Part shown: one piece after another, positions 60,873 to 64,000 of the stretch
Numbering within the stretch: the stretch's first letter is position 1
Layout of the letters: every line of letters begins with the position of its first letter
DNA from: Parus major
Taxonomy: Eukaryota; Chordata; Aves; Passeriformes; Paridae
Direction of reading: 5' to 3'
DNA: 64,000 nucleotides
Assembly: GCF_001522545.3 (NCBI RefSeq)
Contig: NC_031770.1
Span: 86,095,594-86,159,593, forward strand
The notes under the pieces: model-generated
The model's input: only the letters and a program-made list of their open reading frames with translations
The model's database searches: none
Told to the model about the DNA's origin: nothing
Made by a program: the position numbers and the translations under genes

Positions 60873-63374
60873 AAGGACTCTTAACTGTAAATCATCATAT
60901 CATAAATAGGCAGCACACAATACACCAAAAATACACCACAGAAACTGGATGAGAAACCTGCAGCAAAGGATCTCAGCATATTTACAGATAATGGGCAGCT
61001 TACTTACATGTTCATCCTCATTAACACAATCTTTTAAATCAATAAGGTTAATTCCATTTCCGAGACTTGAAAATTTGGAAAATAATCATGAGACTTTGTT
61101 TCAGAAAATAGATGAAGAAATAGATTGTTGGCTTGCATAAGGAATTCTAGTTTCATATCTGTATTGAAATATTTTAGTTTATTTATTTATTTAAATAAAA
61201 GAGTGAGTATGAGCTTGCAATTTCCACAATGGTCTTACTCTGGCTTAGTGGGAAAGTGATGAGGACCATCCAGGAATCAAGGTCTCAAAAATGTAGCTAA
61301 AAAGAATTCTGATGTCATTAATTCTGAATGTGTACAGCTATTCATATTTAAGTCAAAGCCTCCACCCACCATGGTGGAAGTCCTAAAATAAATTTCATAA
61401 GCTTTTTCATTTCTTTCCTGTATAACTTGAGAAACTCAGACTTTAAATGTGAAAGATTTCATTTATAGATAGATATAGATAGCATATTTTTAGTAAAATT
61501 AAAGTTGTAGCAGTGCTGTTATTCCACACACTTTTTTCTCAGGAAGAAAAATGTTTTACATGTGTGTTTTTTCAGTAATTTTGCAAGTATAATTTTATAA
61601 TAAGCCAAAAATTCACTACATAAAGGCCATTTTATTCCTAATAAAGGCATGTATTTCAAAGGGGCAGGGTCCTGACTCCTCTCTACTCATCAGTTCTCCA
61701 GCTCAGGCTCCTCTCTGGAATTCAGTGACAGTACAGTCACAAAGGTAATGAGGTAGTCTCTTGAGGAAAGGACTTTCTCAGGACTCTAAGGTACTCCAGT
61801 TAGAAATAGTTTCCCCAATATGCATTGATTGAAGAGAATGATTCTTTGACTCTTTATTGCCCTGAGGCATTTACCAGGATAATGAGACCAGTCATTCATT
61901 TCCTAAGGCAAAATAGGGTCTGTGGAGTGCCCGTGAACCATGGATCTCTTGATGTTGTCCCAGGGAGAGCTGACTGGTTACAGGATAGCAGCTTTCCTCC
62001 TCGTTTCCAGCCGCTGTATTCCACTAAAGACAGATAAAAATACATTAGCTACTTCTCTAGCATTATTTTCTCCTGTAAGAAATTGCTGCTGTTGCCACAG
62101 GGGTCTTAAGGGTTCTGAAAGGAGACAAAGAGTCCAGCGTGTTTAGAAAAAGTTGTAGAGGTTACTGAGACAATCTCTCCATTACCAAGAGTTGTAGTAA
62201 CAATACAAAAAAGCAGTTTGCAAGTTTAGGCGCAAAACCATAGCTAAAAATACAAGCATAGCAACAGCTTTCCGTGCCTGTAATCTATTAATAAGGGAAA
62301 ATTATTTAAGTGATGAGAGGTGTTATCATGCTGGTATTACTTGCCATGCACTAAGACATAGAATTGGAAATCCCCTGAGAAATTTTTTCCTCCAGTTTTG
62401 AAATAGTGTCAAAAAAACAAATTATCATGAATTGATCATTGTTTGGAGATTTTTTGAATACATTTTGATTCAATTTCTGGGAAAAGATCTGCAGCATGTT
62501 TGTGAAGGTGGTTTGGCTGTGGTGACTCCTGGATTGATACAATGCTTTCACTGCTGTCCATGTTGGAGAGAGCACAAAGTGTGTCACTTGCTTCAACATG
62601 CTCATAATATTTTCAGCTTTACATTAAGAGAATGATAATGATTTTAATTAAATCTAGTGCTTCACCTAGCTACCAGCAGTGGGTCAGTCTGTTTTCCACA
62701 GTGAACAATTGGAGAGTGTTTTCTTTCTTGATGTCTCCCTGGGCAGCAATGATTTACTGCCTTTGAAGACAGACAAGACCTGGTAGGAAATATTTGGGTA
62801 TCTTTGTTTTGATGCTCTGCTGAAGTTTTCCTAGAGATTAGTAGGAAAGAGATTACTTAGACTGGAAAATGGAAACAGAGGGGATCCAAATAAATTTGGA
62901 AAGGCTCTTGTTATTTTTGGCTTACTTGTCAAGAATTATTAAGTGTTTTTTTAACTTTTCCTGGAAAGAATTTTAAAAAAGAAAAAAGGTGCCAAAATAG
63001 TTTAACTCAAATGCTATACTTGTAATTAATAACAAAAGAGTTTCTTTTGTTTGTTTTTTCTCTTATTTTCATTTCTATTAAGCACACTTTAATATAAACA
63101 ATAATCCACATGTGTTCCTAAATGTAATTGTGTCTTCACACAAATCTTTTGACTCAGTAAATCCTAAAGAACCAATAGTTTTTTACTCTAATCTAATAAT
63201 CCATTTTGGTTTAGGCTGGGATAGAGGTATTTTTCTTCACAGTAGATAACATGGAACTATTTTATGGATTTGTTCATTGTTGATGACGGAGGGATGTTTC
63301 AGTTATTGCTGAGCAAACCTTACACAATGTCAAGGCATTTTCTACTCTTCACCTTACTCCACTGATGCTTTTTT
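60873..63374. other. Non-coding stretch, no gene seen
   Basis: Includes a short GATA-type run (about 61467-61481) and a palindrome CCACCATGGTGG (61366-61377). A GC-richer patch at about 61655-62150 carries overlapping short ORFs. I could not assign that patch to a repeat family; it may be another decayed LTR. Confidence 0.45.
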
Positions 63375-63810
63375 CATGGCACCACCTCCTGTAAGGGGGC
63401 TGGGGTGCACAAGGAGTTGGGAGGTGACACAGCTGGGACAGCAGACCCCAACTGACCCAAGGGATATTCCATACCATAGAGCATCATGCTCAGAATGTAG
63501 GTGGGAGGAAGAAGAATAAGAAAGCAGAGGATGTATTACATGATGGCATTTGTTTTCCCAAGCCACTGTTATGTGTGACAGAGCTCTGCTTTCATGGGGA
63601 TGGCTGAACACCTGCATGCCCATGGGAAACAGGGAATTAATTCCTTGCTTGGCTTTGACTGTGTGTGCCGCTTTTGCTTTCTTTTCAACAGCCTTTATCT
63701 CACCACAAGAGTTTTCTCACTTTTATCCTTCCTATTCTCCCCCCATCCCACTGCCGTGCAGTGAGAAAACAGCTATGCAGGGCTGAGCTGTCAGCTGGGG
63801 TTAAATCATA
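63375..63810 (-). mobile_element. Solo ERV LTR, family A, minus strand, 3' end lost
   Basis: Read on the minus strand from about 63810 it gives TATGATTTAACCCCAGCTGA, then GCCCTGCATAGCTG, GGGGGGAGAATAGG and a GATAAAAGTGAGAAAACTCT block. Later come a CAAGGAATTAATTCCCTG block, GGTATGGAATATCCCTTGGG, GTCAGTTGGGGTCTGCTGTC and CCAACTCCTTGTGCACCCC. This is the best-preserved copy of family A here, sharing order and wording with 462-1011 and 8095-8611. It breaks off near 63375, before the family's usual CAGCACA end. The ORFs on both strands here (63354-63623, 63550-63786) are LTR frames. Confidence 0.88.
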
Positions 63811-64000
63811 ATTCTATTAATTTATATGTACAAACAGCAACAGACTGAGCAAAATTTTGATCTTACTGTAGTGAGATGCAGTCAGAAAAAATGCTGAAGG
63901 CTTTAAATACAAATTATCAATATATAAATATGAAAAAGCTTGAGAATTTCAAAACCTCTAAATACAATCATGAAAACAAGCTTGTTAAGACACATCAAAC
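63811..64000. other. AT-rich non-coding end of window
   Basis: No gene or repeat recognised in the last 190 bp. Confidence 0.5.

Noticed and set aside
61366..61377. CCACCATGGTGG as a strong Kozak start
   Set aside because: The frame stops after a few codons (ATG GTG GAA GTC CTA AAA TAA), so the palindrome is not a translation start.
1..64000. CRISPR arrays, operons or bacterial features
   Set aside because: No regularly spaced direct repeats with unique spacers and no dense coding; the CR1, SINE and LTR content is that of an avian nuclear genome.

Overview
The window reads as non-coding nuclear DNA from a bird, most likely a passerine (songbird). The basis is repeat content: CR1 LINE 3' ends in both orientations, several avian endogenous-retrovirus (ERV) long terminal repeats, and two copies of a chimeric SINE with a tRNA-Ile-like head and a CR1-like tail. 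That SINE architecture is known from passerines (the TguSINE1 type). The DNA is AT-rich by eye, and no open reading frame resembles a conserved protein or exon. The longest ORF (229 codons, 35521-36210) runs off the end of a GC-rich, LTR-like block. I read the window as a gene desert or the inside of a very large intron, and I cannot tell which.

Layout. 1-10.9 kb: one solo LTR on the minus strand (462-1011), a CR1 tail (5400-5636), a 77-bp ATT microsatellite (6688-6764) and a second LTR of the same family on the plus strand (8095-8611). 10.9-12.7 kb: a segment bounded by a perfect 116-bp inverted repeat, with two CR1 fragments inside it. 12.7-23.5 kb: mostly unique AT-rich sequence with two CR1 fragments. 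23.5-32.3 kb: the most repeat-dense part, with a third family-A LTR, a perfect 21-bp-stem hairpin, two family-B LTRs in opposite orientation, an internally deleted CR1 body and a roughly 670-bp CR1 3' portion. 34.1-36.0 kb: a minisatellite, a family-C LTR and a GC-rich LTR-like block with CCAAT and TATA motifs. 36-57 kb: mostly unique sequence with two SINEs, one CR1 tail and low-complexity tracts. 57.2-57.7 kb: a CR1 whose tail has expanded into a roughly 210-bp pentanucleotide array containing one N. 57.7-64 kb: unique sequence, then a fourth family-A LTR on the minus strand.

No genes act together here; the biology is mobile-element and repair history. The most unusual structure is the 116-bp perfect inverted repeat at 10880-10995 / 12559-12674. 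Its identity is higher than the surrounding decayed repeats would predict. It fits a recent small inversion with staggered breaks, a template-switch event, or an assembly error. Repeat families were recognised from memory of avian repeats, not by a database search, so boundaries are good to about 10-30 bp unless an exact motif is quoted.
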